Notes: generated from the letters alone by a model not told the origin. A DNA stretch of 51,752 nt from Stigonema ocellatum SAG 48.90 = DSM 106950 (GCA_016903675.1 JADQBA010000062.1:1-51752); one strand, 5' to 3'. Shown: positions 1-8,513, counted from the first letter of the stretch. Numbers and translations are program-made.

Positions 1-112
1 TGAGGTATGGGATTGTCCGTTCTTAGGATGTGCGATACGCTTTGCGTCAAGCCAGAGGCTTATCGCCCCATTAAATTTGGCGTTACTAGAAAATTAAACT
101 CTGATTGCGAAG

Positions 113-487
113 GTGATAGCAGAACTGTCCAGAGAGCAAATTAACCACGCGATAGCGAAGCGCTGCCGCCGGCTGTTCGCGTTTAAAAAAATGCAACTGG
201 AATTTTGCGATATTTTGGCACTTGATGAAAATAAACAACTGGTAATTATAGAGCTTAAAAATGATGAGGATAGGTATATTATCCAGCAACTCACAAGGTA
301 TTATGACAATTTGGTAGATGAAAGACCATTTGCACAACAAATCAAATACAACGAGCCAGTTCGGCTAATAGCGATCGCACCCTCATTAAGTCTTTCGCCT
401 GAGTGCGACAAAGGAACCATTTATAAGATAGCAAGAATATTAAATAAGCGATGGCATTCACCAAAACTACGATTCGATGTAGAATAA
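113..487 (+). CDS. PD-(D/E)XK nuclease-fold protein, NucS/DUF91-like, probably truncated
   Basis: The 124-residue product has the core of a restriction-endonuclease-like fold: D33 in CDILALDEN, then E47 and K49 in VIIELKN, then Q59 in the following helix QQLTRYYDNL. This arrangement is known from NucS/DUF91 and RecB-type nuclease domains, which cleave DNA. The start is GTG; the frame is closed by a stop at 95-97, so little more N-terminus is possible. Relatives are usually longer at both ends, so this may be a domain remnant. It stands next to other broken accessory genes. The fold is inferred from the motif pattern; substrate and activity are unknown. Confidence 0.55.
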   Translation: MIAELSREQINHAIAKRCRRLFAFKKMQLEFCDILALDENKQLVIIELKNDEDRYIIQQLTRYYDNLVDERPFAQQIKYNEPVRLIAIAPSLSLSPECDKGTIYKIARILNKRWHSPKLRFDVE

Positions 488-537
488 TGTACGACCTGTT
501 CGTTACTTCTTAAAAATCTCAACCAGTTCCTAAATTC

Positions 538-885
538 TTAAAAACCATCGCCATGACCACTATCATCACCATAACCACCATCATCCGAAGTTGAAGTTTT
601 ACGTGGAATACTATAATAATTTCTGTATTCGTGCGAACAATGGCAGCATCGATAAATATCTACACCTTCTCCCTCTTCAGACTCTGTTGGCTCTTTGAGA
701 GTTTCACTTACCTTTTTGACTGTTACTTCATTGCATTTACTACACAAGCTAAAACTAGTTAAACAACTAATATAAGCCCTTAAATTAATATGCGAGCGCT
801 TTAAAATAGAATAACAATTAGGACAATGCCATCCTTCAAAGCTAGTACTACCAATTCTACAAGCAGTATTCTCAGCAGGGTTAAG
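538..885 (-). pseudogene. C-terminal zinc-ribbon tail of a TPM-domain-like protein (5' end missing)
   Basis: An open frame of about 115 codons has no ATG and begins right after a stop at 886-888. It encodes a CPNC pair, a CSKC pair and a CCHC-type pair, then a SIPRK segment and a Gly/Ser/Asp-rich end. That order resembles the tail of YgcG/TPM-domain membrane proteins. The part from about 747 downwards could be translated from a TTG, giving 69 residues, but the upstream cysteine pair lies in the same frame, which argues for a 5'-truncated gene. At its upstream edge it runs into the broken CHAT-type frame. The family assignment is tentative. Confidence 0.4.
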
Positions 886-1379
886 CTAAAGTGGACGAAT
901 TGGGGTTTGAAGTCGAGTAGTGCTTGGTAAACCTCTTGGATACGAACAGCCCACCGTTGTTTTAAGTCGAACTGTTCTCGCTTTTTAGCTCGTTGTAGTC
1001 CTGCGTCAATTTCTCGGACTTCTTCGTCTAGTCGTAGCCGAGAGGTAGTTGTTGGATTTGCTGCTAGAATCAGGATTGTTTTGGCAGGAGTGTTGGTATT
1101 CACTGCATCAGTTGATGAGTAGTCATTGAAAGTACCACCTGACTGGGTTCCCCCAGTACCAGCGAAACCACCACCGAATTTGGCACCCTTTAAGTTGTAA
1201 GTGGAGCGTGCAAAAACTTTCACCTTGTTGCCAATCTTAACACTCTGATGATTTACGACGATAATCGTGCTAAGGCACAGGGGAAAATTACAGCCTTGCT
1301 CGAAGACTTGGTTTAGGGCGCTATCAAAATCACAAAACCGAATATTTGTGGGAAATAACAGTTGATGAACAATGGTCAT
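801..1379 (-). pseudogene. CHAT-type (caspase-like) protein fragment, broken after the first motif
   Basis: Residues about 98-165 read TPAKTILILAANP, RLRLDEEVREID, RWAVRIQEVYQALLDFKPQFVHFS. This is the start of a cyanobacterial CHAT-like protease domain, which should continue with a Gly-His-Gly segment and later a catalytic Cys. After VHFS (near 886) similarity ends and the frame runs into DNA that codes in another frame for the TPM-like tail, so both catalytic residues are missing. The Gly-rich stretch KFGGGFAGTGGTQSGGT precedes the domain. The true start is unclear: GTG at 1223 is possible, and the first 45 residues look non-coding. Family is inferred from memory of related proteins. Confidence 0.45.
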
Positions 1380-1428
1380 GCAAAATGATAGACCAGTTAT
1401 CTTTTATTGTGCTTGGGGGTGGCGATCG

Positions 1429-2721
1429 CTACTTATAAAGAAAATCTCGCCACGATTCCGAATGCCCAGAGGATCTAATCACCAACCATCCATACGTCCC
1501 ATAGTACTTATTCCTAGCCCGACCATTCGCTATAGCATCATCAATCAACGCCATTTCCTCAGCACTAGGCTCATCAATGCCTTTAGCTGGCTCAACTTCT
1601 GTATCACGCACCTGGGGTTTTATCGTCAAGTTCCAGCCCTCGGACAAGCTTCTGCGGAAAAATCCTTCTTTGCTCTGCTTAATCTTGCCAGCCACGTCCT
1701 GGGTAATCGTGTAAGCAATCGCCTCAGAAAACTTGTCACTATACTTCACCCACAACCGCTCAGCCGTAGAAAGCCCCAGGTCAATCCCGGCATTCTGGAG
1801 CGCAATAAACACCAATTCCGGAATGCCAGAACAAACAGCCGATGGAATTACAGACCCAACTGAGTTGAATTTGGGTTTTGGCTTTTCTTCTAGGAATGAT
1901 GGAATACGATTCATTTGGTTATAGAGCAAGTCCACTGCTTCTTTAATAATCCCTTGGCGCGGTCTAGATGTTGCTTCATGGATTGATTCAATCTTGCTCC
2001 CAGTCAAAGCGTCAAGCTCAGGTGCTACATACACTCTGGGTAGTCCCTGACCCACATATTTCCAAGGCGATTTGGGGGTATCCGTCGCGGGGACTCTAAC
2101 ATCAAGTTGTTGTTGTTCTTCTAACTCTTTTAAAGAAACAACAACAGTATTCTTGTTTGAGTCCGCGAGACGGACTACCTCCAAGTTGCTGGTTAATTGC
2201 GGTTCAGTTTCAGAGTAGTCCGTAGTAAGGACTACCTCATGGTCGCTGGTTAGTTGCTGCCCATCTTCTACTGAGTCATTATTATGTGATGATGGAAACT
2301 CTATTATTTTCCTTGTACGGATGTCTTTAATACGGACTACTGGTTCAGGCAACCATTCTTCTACTCGTTTGAAGGAATACTCAGTGCTGGTTCCTGGTCG
2401 TTCATTTTTCTCTAGGATATTCTGTTCGACTGCAATGGACAAGCCCTTAAGGATGGTTTTTCTGTCGCACCCAGTACGCTCAGCAACACTGTCAGCGGAC
2501 TCAGTAAATGTGTTGCCTGAAATGGTGCGATACAACACTTGGCTGAGGCTGAATGACTCTACTAGTGTTGGTCTTGCCTCTATCGTTTTACAAAATCGGA
2601 ACAGTGCCGCGTCTTTCTGTTCTGGAGGTAAACTTTGTATCCACTCAAAGGAGACTTGTTGGGAGTTCGCAAAACCCTGTTCTATGCAAGGGAATGAGAA
2701 ATCTGATATAATTTGAGTCAT
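1429..2721 (-). CDS. Winged-helix protein of unknown function, accessory-element type
   Basis: The 430-residue soluble protein starts at ATG 2721. Residues about 55-125 (SFSLSQVLYRTISG, AERTGCDRKTILKGLSIAVEQNILEKNE) form a helix-turn-helix/winged-helix unit like those of plasmid replication or element regulatory proteins. Residues 150-190 hold an imperfect internal repeat (QLTSDHEVV, QLTSNLEVV). The C-terminal half is alpha-helical and charged and I do not recognise it. It lies beside a ribbon-helix-helix gene and recombinase fragments, consistent with a replication or maintenance role in a former integrative element, but that is inference from context. Confidence 0.6.
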   Translation of the reverse strand: MTQIISDFSFPCIEQGFANSQQVSFEWIQSLPPEQKDAALFRFCKTIEARPTLVESFSLSQVLYRTISGNTFTESADSVAERTGCDRKTILKGLSIAVEQNILEKNERPGTSTEYSFKRVEEWLPEPVVRIKDIRTRKIIEFPSSHNNDSVEDGQQLTSDHEVVLTTDYSETEPQLTSNLEVVRLADSNKNTVVVSLKELEEQQQLDVRVPATDTPKSPWKYVGQGLPRVYVAPELDALTGSKIESIHEATSRPRQGIIKEAVDLLYNQMNRIPSFLEEKPKPKFNSVGSVIPSAVCSGIPELVFIALQNAGIDLGLSTAERLWVKYSDKFSEAIAYTITQDVAGKIKQSKEGFFRRSLSEGWNLTIKPQVRDTEVEPAKGIDEPSAEEMALIDDAIANGRARNKYYGTYGWLVIRSSGHSESWRDFLYK

Positions 2722-2750
2722 GAAATTTTCAAATATTTTTGTTTAAAACC

Positions 2751-2790
2751 CCCTACTGGTAAGCCTGAGAAACTGACAGTAGGGCTTTTT
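2751..2790 (+). terminator. Possible hairpin terminator or leader hairpin
   Basis: CCCTACTG (2751-2758) pairs exactly with CAGTAGGG (2777-2784) across an 18-nt loop and is followed by CTTTTT on the plus strand. On the minus strand the same hairpin lies in the leader of the winged-helix gene about 30 bp before its ATG and is followed by GGTTTT, so it could be an attenuator instead. No plus-strand gene reads into it. Confidence 0.35.
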
Positions 2791-3124
2791 CGTCTCTGCT
2801 GAACTTGATTTGTGCGTGTCTGTTAGATGTATGCAATTGAATCGCAATTGCAAGATCGCACTCTGGTACAGAGGGCTGAAATAAGGGAAAAGCCTATCTC
2901 GTAGGGAACTGTACGAGTCGTGGCTTCCCCTCAAGTTTCAGTTTTGGTGATACACCCCGTTGTTGTGATCCTTCAACTAGAAGGCAAGCGATGTCTACGA
3001 CGGGCTAAGCCTACGCACTTGGCAATGGACAACAATGTTATCCGGTTCAAGTATGAATGAGTAAACATACACACCACACTTGGTGTAACCTTTGGGCGAT
3101 GCGCTTGAGGAATGTGCATTTTAA

Positions 3125-3140
3125 GGTTACCACGGTAACC
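3125..3140. promoter_or_regulatory. Inverted repeat GGTTACC-AC-GGTAACC
   Basis: A perfect 7-bp inverted repeat with a 2-bp spacer. The same heptamer occurs twice more on the other side of the ribbon-helix-helix gene (3597 and 3618), so it may be a binding site for that repressor. No experimental basis. Confidence 0.35.
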
Positions 3141-3174
3141 GCTGGTTTACAATAGATGGATGTTAAATGACAAA

Positions 3175-3213
3175 CCCGCCTTACCTTGACGGTGGAGGCG
3201 GGCTTTCTTTTGC
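3175..3213 (-). terminator. Hairpin terminator downstream of the ribbon-helix-helix gene
   Basis: CCCGCC pairs with GGCGGG around a 16-20 nt loop. The T-rich side is stronger on the plus strand (CTTTCTTTT) but a GTTTG-TCATTT stretch also follows on the minus strand. It sits 30 bp past the stop of the minus-strand gene at 3243 and probably acts in both directions. Confidence 0.45.
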
Positions 3214-3242
3214 CAGTCTAAGAATGGAGTCAAGTTTTTGCC

Positions 3243-3512
3243 TCAGGAAGCGATTCTCGTCCCTGAGGCGATAAATTCCCCCGAACTGGCTTGCTTGAGT
3301 GCTGCAAATTCTTCTTCAAGTCTTTGTAAGCGATCTTTGATATTACTATCGTTTTCAATCGCAATCTCTCCACCTACGAATTGCAACACTAGTGCCATTA
3401 AAGTTTGTGATTCTGTCTTGCCAAGCTGTCTTGCCTTTTCATTAAACGCGTCTTTCAATGACTGTGTGACACGCACAGCCAAGCGTTTATCTGCTTTTTC
3501 TTCTGTGTTCAT
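3243..3512 (-). CDS. Ribbon-helix-helix DNA-binding protein with coiled-coil tail
   Basis: The 89-residue protein reads RLAVRVTQSLKDAFNEKARQLGKTESQTLMALVLQFV at residues 9-45: a beta strand and two helices typical of CopG/Arc-type transcriptional repressors or partition proteins. Residues 58-75 (DRLQRLEEEFAALKQ) form a short coiled coil, likely for oligomerisation. The start is ATG 3512. Upstream are two direct copies of a 17-bp GGTTACC-type sequence and downstream an inverted copy, so autoregulation is likely. It belongs to the same decaying element as the recombinase fragments. The DNA-binding fold is clear; targets are inferred. Confidence 0.7.
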   Translation of the reverse strand: MNTEEKADKRLAVRVTQSLKDAFNEKARQLGKTESQTLMALVLQFVGGEIAIENDSNIKDRLQRLEEEFAALKQASSGEFIASGTRIAS

Positions 3513-3596
3513 GCATGTATCATTCCTAAATTCAATTTGTTTCCCACGGTGGTAAACACGAGCATAACACTGTCAAGACCAAATATTCATCTTTTC

Positions 3597-3634
3597 GGTT
3601 ACCAAAAGTTGACATTTGGTTACCATAAGATGAC
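3597..3634. promoter_or_regulatory. Two direct 17-bp repeats, operator or iteron-like
   Basis: GGTTACCAAAAGTTGAC (3597-3613) and GGTTACCATAAGATGAC (3618-3634) differ at two positions and are 21 bp apart, two helical turns, placing them on the same DNA face. They lie 85-122 bp upstream of the ribbon-helix-helix start codon. Such spacing fits cooperative binding of a ribbon-helix-helix protein or plasmid iterons. Confidence 0.45.
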
Positions 3635-3655
3635 CATAGATATAACATCAGAAGT

Positions 3656-3865
3656 GATGAAATTGCGGCACTGATGCAGGTGTGTATGGAAGATGCTGCG
3701 CTGCTGGGGGCTAGAGATGCAGCACTTATAGCAATCTTGCGCGGTGCTGGGTTAAGGCGGGCTGAGACAGTTAATTTGGATTTGAGAGATTTTACTGCAA
3801 GCAGTGGGGGGCTAGAGGTGCGTTGTGGGAAGTTAGGGAAAGACAGGATGCTTGAGATGCGTTAA
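3656..3865 (+). pseudogene. Tyrosine recombinase (XerC/D type) internal fragment
   Basis: The frame encodes DEIAALMQVC, GARDAALIAILRGAGLRRAETVNLDL and GKLGKDR. This is the beginning of the catalytic domain of a phage-type integrase; the first catalytic Arg lies in GLRRAE. Similarity already starts upstream of the ATG at 3674 and stops after about 60 residues, before the Lys, His-x-x-Arg and Tyr residues, so the protein cannot be active. A second, different integrase fragment follows directly. Confidence 0.65.
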
Positions 3866-3889
3866 AAATTATACAAAATTAGTACGTAA

Positions 3890-4309
3890 ATGTTGAATTC
3901 TCCCACCACCATTACTAACTCCGAACTCATCGACCTCTGGTTGCACGGCAAGAGCAAGAACACGGTTGATGGGTATCGTCGCTATGCGGAACGCTTCTTG
4001 AGTCGTATCGAAGCTAAACCATTAAGTGATGTCACTCTCATGGATATCCAAATGTGGGTGATGACCAAATCATGTTCAAATAACTCCAAGCGTGTGGCGG
4101 TGGGCGCGATTAAAAGCCTGTTCTCCTTCGCCAAAGAGTTGGGGGTAATATCCTCTAACTTGGGAATACTAGTTAAGTCCCCTAAAGCGAAGAACAGATT
4201 GGCAGAAAGAATTTTAACTGAACAGGAAGTGCAGCAGGTGATAAATTGCACTACCACAGAACGCGATCGCACAATCATCCGCTTACTCTACTTTGCTGGG
4301 TTGCTATGA
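3890..4309 (+). pseudogene. Tyrosine recombinase N-terminal fragment
   Basis: The 139-residue product has a SAM-like core-binding domain (SELIDLWLHGKSKNTVDGYRR, LMDIQMWVMTK, GAIKSLFSFAKELG) followed by the start of the catalytic domain (RLAERILTEQEVQQVI, ERDRTIIRLLYFAGLL). It stops exactly where the first catalytic Arg (normally G-L-R-x-S/x-E) should follow. It has the DNA-binding half only and may be a truncated gene or an inhibitor-like remnant. Start ATG 3890. With the fragment before it, this marks the edge of a former integrated element. Confidence 0.65.
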
Positions 4310-4421
4310 AGGTGCGATCGCCACTTGGACGGTACAAAAAACTTACCTCGAACTCAGGTTGTCCAAAGTCCAAAAATAAGTTTTAACTAGAATAGTCTGC
4401 TTAAATTCAATTTATCAACTC

Positions 4422-4868
4422 ATGTCTGACTCTCCAGATCAAACAGCAATTACAGAACTGACTAAGCACACCTTGTTTGAACTAGTACGAACCTATCAAG
4501 CATTTTCTACGTACACGGAAGTCTTTGTTGGGCAATTCGACCTGACCCCCGCACAATTTGATGTGATTGCAACGCTCGGTCAGACATCAGGAATGAATAC
4601 TGGAGAAATTGGGGAGAGAACTCTAATTACCAAAGGTACGCTAACTGGAGTGATTGATCGCCTGGAAAAGAAAGGCTTAGTGCAGCGAGAAGTACCAAAG
4701 CAAGATCGCCGCAGCGTACTTGTCAAACTCACTAACGATGGACAAGCCGTATTGAATCGAGCATTGCCGGCTCAGATAGCCGACCTAGAACGACGCTTCG
4801 GGCAACTTGAATCCTCTGAGCTAGAACTGTTAAGAGTTTTGCTGAGACGATTGCGTCAGGTTTTCTAA
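4422..4868 (+). CDS. MarR-family transcriptional regulator
   Basis: The 148-residue protein has the complete MarR winged-helix layout: dimer helix (TLFELVRTYQAFSTYTEVFV), recognition region LTPAQFDVIATLGQ, GEIGERTLITKGTLTGVIDRLEKKGLVQRE and the wing KQDRRSVLVKLTNDGQ. The DRR motif in the wing is typical. MarR proteins repress efflux or stress genes and release DNA on binding small phenolic or oxidising ligands. The gene is followed at once by the tail of an efflux adaptor, which suggests it once controlled an efflux operon that is now mostly lost. Confidence 0.9.
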   Translation: MSDSPDQTAITELTKHTLFELVRTYQAFSTYTEVFVGQFDLTPAQFDVIATLGQTSGMNTGEIGERTLITKGTLTGVIDRLEKKGLVQREVPKQDRRSVLVKLTNDGQAVLNRALPAQIADLERRFGQLESSELELLRVLLRRLRQVF

Positions 4869-4876
4869 GACAACCT

Positions 4877-5365
4877 TTGTAGAATTCCATTAATCAACTG
4901 CTCAATCTCCAGTCAGTGCAAACCAGAGTCATCTGGGACAAACACCAAGGAATTTTAATTCCAGTTACAGCAGTATCTCGCCTAGGTGGGGAGACTTTTG
5001 TGTTTGTGGCTCAAGCACCAGCAAATCCCAAACCAGGAGCACCAACTCTGCTAGCTCAGCAAAAACTCGTGAAATTGGGAGCTATTGAGGGGGATCGTTA
5101 TCAAGTTAAGGAAGGATTGAAGGCAGGGGATAAAATCGTTGTTTCAGGCATTCTCAATTTAACTAATGGCGCTCCTATTATCCCTACACTGGTTACCTCA
5201 CAAGCTTTTCAGGGTACTTTGTCGCCCCGTCAGGTCGGACAAGGGGGACAAGGGGACGCGGGGACAAGGGGACAAGGGGGACAAGGGGGACGACTTGGGA
5301 GACACGGAGGACAAATTATGAATGATGATTTCTCAAAAAACAGTTTCATAATTCATAATTCATAA
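4877..5365 (+). pseudogene. RND efflux adaptor (HlyD/MFP) C-terminal fragment
   Basis: The frame opens after a stop and encodes VQTRVIWDKHQGILIPVTAV, LGGETFVFVAQ and VKEGLKAGDKIVVSGILNLTNGAPI, the membrane-proximal part of a periplasmic adaptor of a tripartite efflux pump. The N-terminal three quarters (membrane anchor, hairpin, lipoyl domain) are absent. The last 45 codons run through a GGGGACAAGG array and a CATAATT array, so the natural end is lost too. A GTG at 4916 could start a 149-residue product but no pump function is expected. Confidence 0.7.
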
Positions 5366-5376
5366 TTCATAATTCA
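5226..5376. repeat. G-rich array and CATAATT heptamer array
   Basis: 5230-5310 holds repeated GGGGACAAGG/GGGGGACAAGG units; 5345-5376 holds four CATAATT heptamers. Both are short tandem repeats of the kind common in filamentous cyanobacteria and recur elsewhere in this window. Confidence 0.7.
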
Positions 5377-6261
5377 AAAGCTGATTTGGTTTGATTTGTA
5401 CGCTGGTGGTTCAACATGAATTAAAATCCTGGCTGGGTTGAAGCGTTCTTCTAGTTGCCTTTCTACTTCCTCAGTTATCCGATGGGCGGTTTCTACGTCT
5501 TGGGCATTTACTATTAAATGCATTTCGATAAAGACTTGGCGACCGAGAATACCACGAGAAGCTATGTCATGACAGTTAATCACACCAGGGACAGAAAGGG
5601 CGATGGCGTTAATAACTTCTGGAGCGATCGCCATTTGATCCACAAGTTCCGGCAAATTCTCTTTTAAAACTGACCAGCCACTCCAAAATACCAACAAAGC
5701 TACAGGAAAAGCCAACACAATATCTAGCCACTGATATCCCAACCAAACGCCTATTAAACCGCCAATAACGGCAATAGTTAACCAAATATCGCTCATGGTG
5801 TGTTTGGCATCAGCAATCAAAATTTCGCTGCCTATCCTCTTTCCTACGCCACGTTCGTAATACGCTACAAAAATATTAACGCCTAACACAATTAGCAATA
5901 ACCACAACTCTGGTGCTGATATTTTGACAGGGAGACCGCCTTTGATAATTCGTTCAATCGCGCCTTGAAGAATTTCAAAGCAGGCTATGCCCAAAAAGAC
6001 AGCAATTCCCAAGGCTCCCATTGCTTCAAATTTATGGTGTCCGTAGGGATGTTCGCGGTCAGGAGCCGGGGAAGAAAAGTGACTGGCAATCAATCCTAAA
6101 ACATTGCTGGCGCTGTCTGTCACACTATGCAAGGCTTCAGCTAGCAGGCTCAGAGAGCCTGTAGAAACCCCTACTACAGCTTTCAATGCCAAGACAAATA
6201 AGTTAAGCAGTAGGGTGATAATTAAAACTTTTCTGACTGCACCACGTTTATCGTAAGTCAT
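5374..6261 (-). CDS. Cation diffusion facilitator metal exporter
   Basis: The 295-residue membrane protein has six predicted transmembrane helices and a cytoplasmic C-terminal domain. Metal-site residues are H45 and D49 (HSVTD) in helix 2, and D151, H154 and D158 (DAKHTMSD) in helix 5, a pattern associated with zinc/cadmium or iron/manganese export driven by proton exchange. The segment HPYGHHKFE at 71-79 is conserved in the family. The C-terminal half (ELVDQMAIAPEVINAIALSV) is the dimerising ferredoxin-like fold. Start ATG 6261. A second, distinct CDF gene lies at 26679-27683. Confidence 0.9.
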   Translation of the reverse strand: MTYDKRGAVRKVLIITLLLNLFVLALKAVVGVSTGSLSLLAEALHSVTDSASNVLGLIASHFSSPAPDREHPYGHHKFEAMGALGIAVFLGIACFEILQGAIERIIKGGLPVKISAPELWLLLIVLGVNIFVAYYERGVGKRIGSEILIADAKHTMSDIWLTIAVIGGLIGVWLGYQWLDIVLAFPVALLVFWSGWSVLKENLPELVDQMAIAPEVINAIALSVPGVINCHDIASRGILGRQVFIEMHLIVNAQDVETAHRITEEVERQLEERFNPARILIHVEPPAYKSNQISF

Positions 6262-6843
6262 AGAGCATTTTTAATACAAGTTCCATAACTTCTAATGTAG
6301 AGCTTAATACAGACATAAAATGTTTCAAACCCTTACTATGTAAGGATTTACTATCTCTATAACTGGTAGTTATGATAGGATCTTATTGAGAGTCTTTTTA
6401 ACTAAGAGCAGCTATAATACTGATTAACGTTGCTTAGGCTTCTTCTGAGGTAACTACAGTTTTTTGCATTAAAGTAAAGATATTTTTATTACTTATGGAT
6501 GAGATCAAATCCTCTCATGCTGTTGTGATTACAGTTCTTCTTTGGCAAAATATAACTTGGGCCATAGCCAGAGAAATTTTAGTTACGGAGCGTGAGTAGC
6601 ATTGGATGTAGCGGAAAACTAAATTCTTAAGCCTAAAGAGCAGCGAGTTCGCTTAGAGGTTTGGAGAGGGGTTCCCATAGATAGAGTTTTTAACCGAAAT
6701 ACCTCTCCCAAGTCCCCCAAGTCCTCCAAGTCCCTCTTGTTCGGATCTTAAATAAGATTGCTATATGAGTAAATAAACTTCGTTTTATGTGGCACATCCC
6801 AAGGAAAATGCTAAATATAGCAAGATGTATTCATAAATAGCTC
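6262..6843. other. Gene-free spacer
   Basis: No coding frame with recognisable content. The main structure is an end of the TAGCAATCC repeat element in reverse orientation at about 6650-6764. Confidence 0.5.
6655..6764 (-). mobile_element. Partial TAGCAATCC-type repeat element
   Basis: Read on the minus strand it begins TATAGCAATCTTATTTAAG, continues ATCCGAACAAGAGGGACTTGG and a short G-rich array, then enters a different interior. The first 26 bp match the left end of the copies at 40534 and 41448. The GGATTGCTA right end is not present. Confidence 0.5.
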
Positions 6844-7194
6844 ATGTCTGAAAATTACCTAACATTGAACCTGGTGTTCGGTTCTGTCTCTTTTAGTTTT
6901 TCACCCCAAGCCGCACGGGAATTAAAGACAGCCATCGATCAATTGATGCAGAGTCTAAAAGCTGTCGCTGCTAAAACCACTCCTGGTGGTGGTAAAGTTA
7001 ATCCCCAGCAACCGATGGAATATCGTTACACTGGCGAAGTGTTTTTAGAAATTTTTTGTAATCCTAATATCTGGCCCACTCCCTTCGCTGCTAAAGTCTT
7101 GCTCACAGTTCGTACTCTGAACATTCGCTTGACTACAGAGGCTGAACTTACCCGCGTGATTGAAGACGTAAACCAGTATTTGGAGTTGAACTAG
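6844..7194 (+). CDS. Conserved cyanobacterial hypothetical protein
   Basis: The 116-residue soluble protein starts at ATG 6844. It shows alternating hydrophobic strands at both ends (LTLNLVFGSVSFSF; FAAKVLLTVRTLNIRL) and a helix between (ARELKTAIDQLMQSLKAVAA). I do not recognise the family. It is not obviously in an operon; repeats follow the stop. Coding quality (composition, stop position, even codon use) supports a real gene. Confidence 0.6.
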   Translation: MSENYLTLNLVFGSVSFSFSPQAARELKTAIDQLMQSLKAVAAKTTPGGGKVNPQQPMEYRYTGEVFLEIFCNPNIWPTPFAAKVLLTVRTLNIRLTTEAELTRVIEDVNQYLELN

Positions 7195-7380
7195 GGATTG
7201 GGGACTCTTTACTGGCGACTGGCGACTAGGGACTCTTTACTGGGGACTCTTTACTGGCGACTAGGGACTCTTTACTGGGGACTGGTGACTGGGAATATGC
7301 TATTCCCCAATCCCTAATCACCTCTTCCCCAATCCCCAATCCCTAGTCCCCAATCCCCAGTCGCCAATCCCCAATCCCTG
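7195..7380. repeat. Inverted arrays of GGGACTCTTTACTGG-type and CCCCAATCCC-type units
   Basis: The first half repeats GGGGACTCTTTACTGGCGAC-type units; the second half carries the complementary CCCCAATCCCTAGTC-type units, so the whole could fold into a long imperfect hairpin downstream of the 6844 gene. Confidence 0.6.
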
Positions 7381-7579
7381 CTTTAAAAAATACACAAAAA
7401 TATCCATAGCTTACGGAGACTTGCACACCCGGTTTTTTAGCCACATGTTCAAGATTTTGGATCGGGAAAGGGTGATAACAAGCAAACATGATCCTTCACA
7501 GCAGGCGTTTCATCTTTATGTAGTTAAACACATACATCCAAAACACACTCCCAATCCAAAATCAAAAATCAAAAATTGA

Positions 7580-7816
7580 TTAGTCGTTATCCCATTGTTC
7601 TCTACCAATCAGATCGGCAATGCGATCGCGTAACAAGAAGTCGCACTTTTCTAGTTCATATTCAACACAAACCCATTCTCTTGCTGGAATGTATTGGCAA
7701 AGGGTATAGATTGCCTGTTGTCGGCTGACCACTCCTTTTTGCACCAGTCGCCTTGCTTCGTCTTGAATCACGTTTAGAGAGTAGTAGTTGATAGAGGGCA
7801 CCGTATTCACGCTCAT
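7580..7816 (-). CDS. DUF4327 family small protein
   Basis: The 78-residue protein has the pattern known from cyanobacterial DUF4327 proteins: IQDEARRLVQKGVVSRQQAI followed by YTLCQYIPAREWVCVEYELE and a C-terminal RDRIADLIGREQWD. Start ATG 7816. Function is unknown; the family is small, soluble and nearly confined to cyanobacteria. Family name recalled from sequence pattern. Confidence 0.75.
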   Translation of the reverse strand: MSVNTVPSINYYSLNVIQDEARRLVQKGVVSRQQAIYTLCQYIPAREWVCVEYELEKCDFLLRDRIADLIGREQWDND

Positions 7817-8297
7817 TGTTTTTTACTCACAAATTAATATTTAAGGCGTGTTCCGAATATTTCTTAGGAACAAACATTGTCAGAAATAGACTTGTCGCTA
7901 GGGTTTTGTAGTTTGGTATACGGAACTAGTTTCATTTTGACGCTACATCTCCTCAAAAAATGTAAAGAAATGTTAAGAAAGTCAAAGAACTCTGACATTT
8001 TGCCAATTTATATTTCAAAAAAAAATTAGGGTTGTGGATTTAACCTCCTTGTACTGTTGTGTGAGTTGTATAGAATTGCTCCTTGAGCTTGAGGCTTATG
8101 ACATAATAGCCAAATTCGCCAATCAGAAAGCATTCCTGAGACATATTAATTACATAGGAAACAATGTACGCAAAGCGCTGTGTTGGCTGCTGGGATTGGT
8201 CCATAGGAAAAAAACCATTTTCATATTTGCTGGAAACAAGAGTATAAACAATTGCACAGTATAAAGGCTACCATACACCACTAAAGTTTGTAATTTA
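7817..8297. other. Gene-free spacer
   Basis: A/T-rich. A 76-codon plus-strand frame from GTG 8034 is present but has no family resemblance or ribosome binding site, and I do not call it a gene. Confidence 0.45.
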
Positions 8298-8513
8298 CTA
8301 CTTAATTAATAATTTCTTCAATAAATTCTCAGCCGCTTGGGTCAGTCTAGCGCTACCGCGAAATGGATTGCCTCGGTTAAATATTGGTAGCAAAACTAGA
8401 TGATTTCCCTGGAGAGTATCAGTGGATTGGGTTTGGTAATCAATGATTTGAGTCGTATAGCCCATGTGATGGGTCAGGGTAATTGCTGAACTATCAAGTA
8501 AAAAATAAAACAT
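8298..8513 (-). CDS. Small hypothetical protein, possibly a C-terminal remnant
   Basis: 71 residues from ATG 8513. The sequence LQGNHLVLLPIFNRGNPFRGSARL has plausible coding character but I cannot assign a family. It begins without a clear domain and may be the end of a larger, lost gene. Confidence 0.3.
   Translation of the reverse strand: MFYFLLDSSAITLTHHMGYTTQIIDYQTQSTDTLQGNHLVLLPIFNRGNPFRGSARLTQAAENLLKKLLIK

Larger units (their letters stand above)
2722..3242. other. Gene-free spacer with hairpins
   Basis: No convincing coding sequence. It contains an 8-bp inverted repeat followed by a T run (2751-2790), a GGTTACC inverted repeat (3125-3140) and a terminator-like hairpin (3175-3213). 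The 63-codon frame at 2743-2934 on the minus strand has no recognisable content. Confidence 0.6.

Noticed and set aside
1200..1318. Plus-strand frame ending LMIYDDNRAKAQGKITALLEDLV
   Set aside because: It looks protein-like and opposes a doubtful N-terminal part of the CHAT fragment, but it is short and I cannot match it to a family.
8034..8264. 76-codon plus-strand frame
   Set aside because: GTG start, no ribosome-binding site, no family resemblance, and composition like the surrounding A/T-rich spacer.
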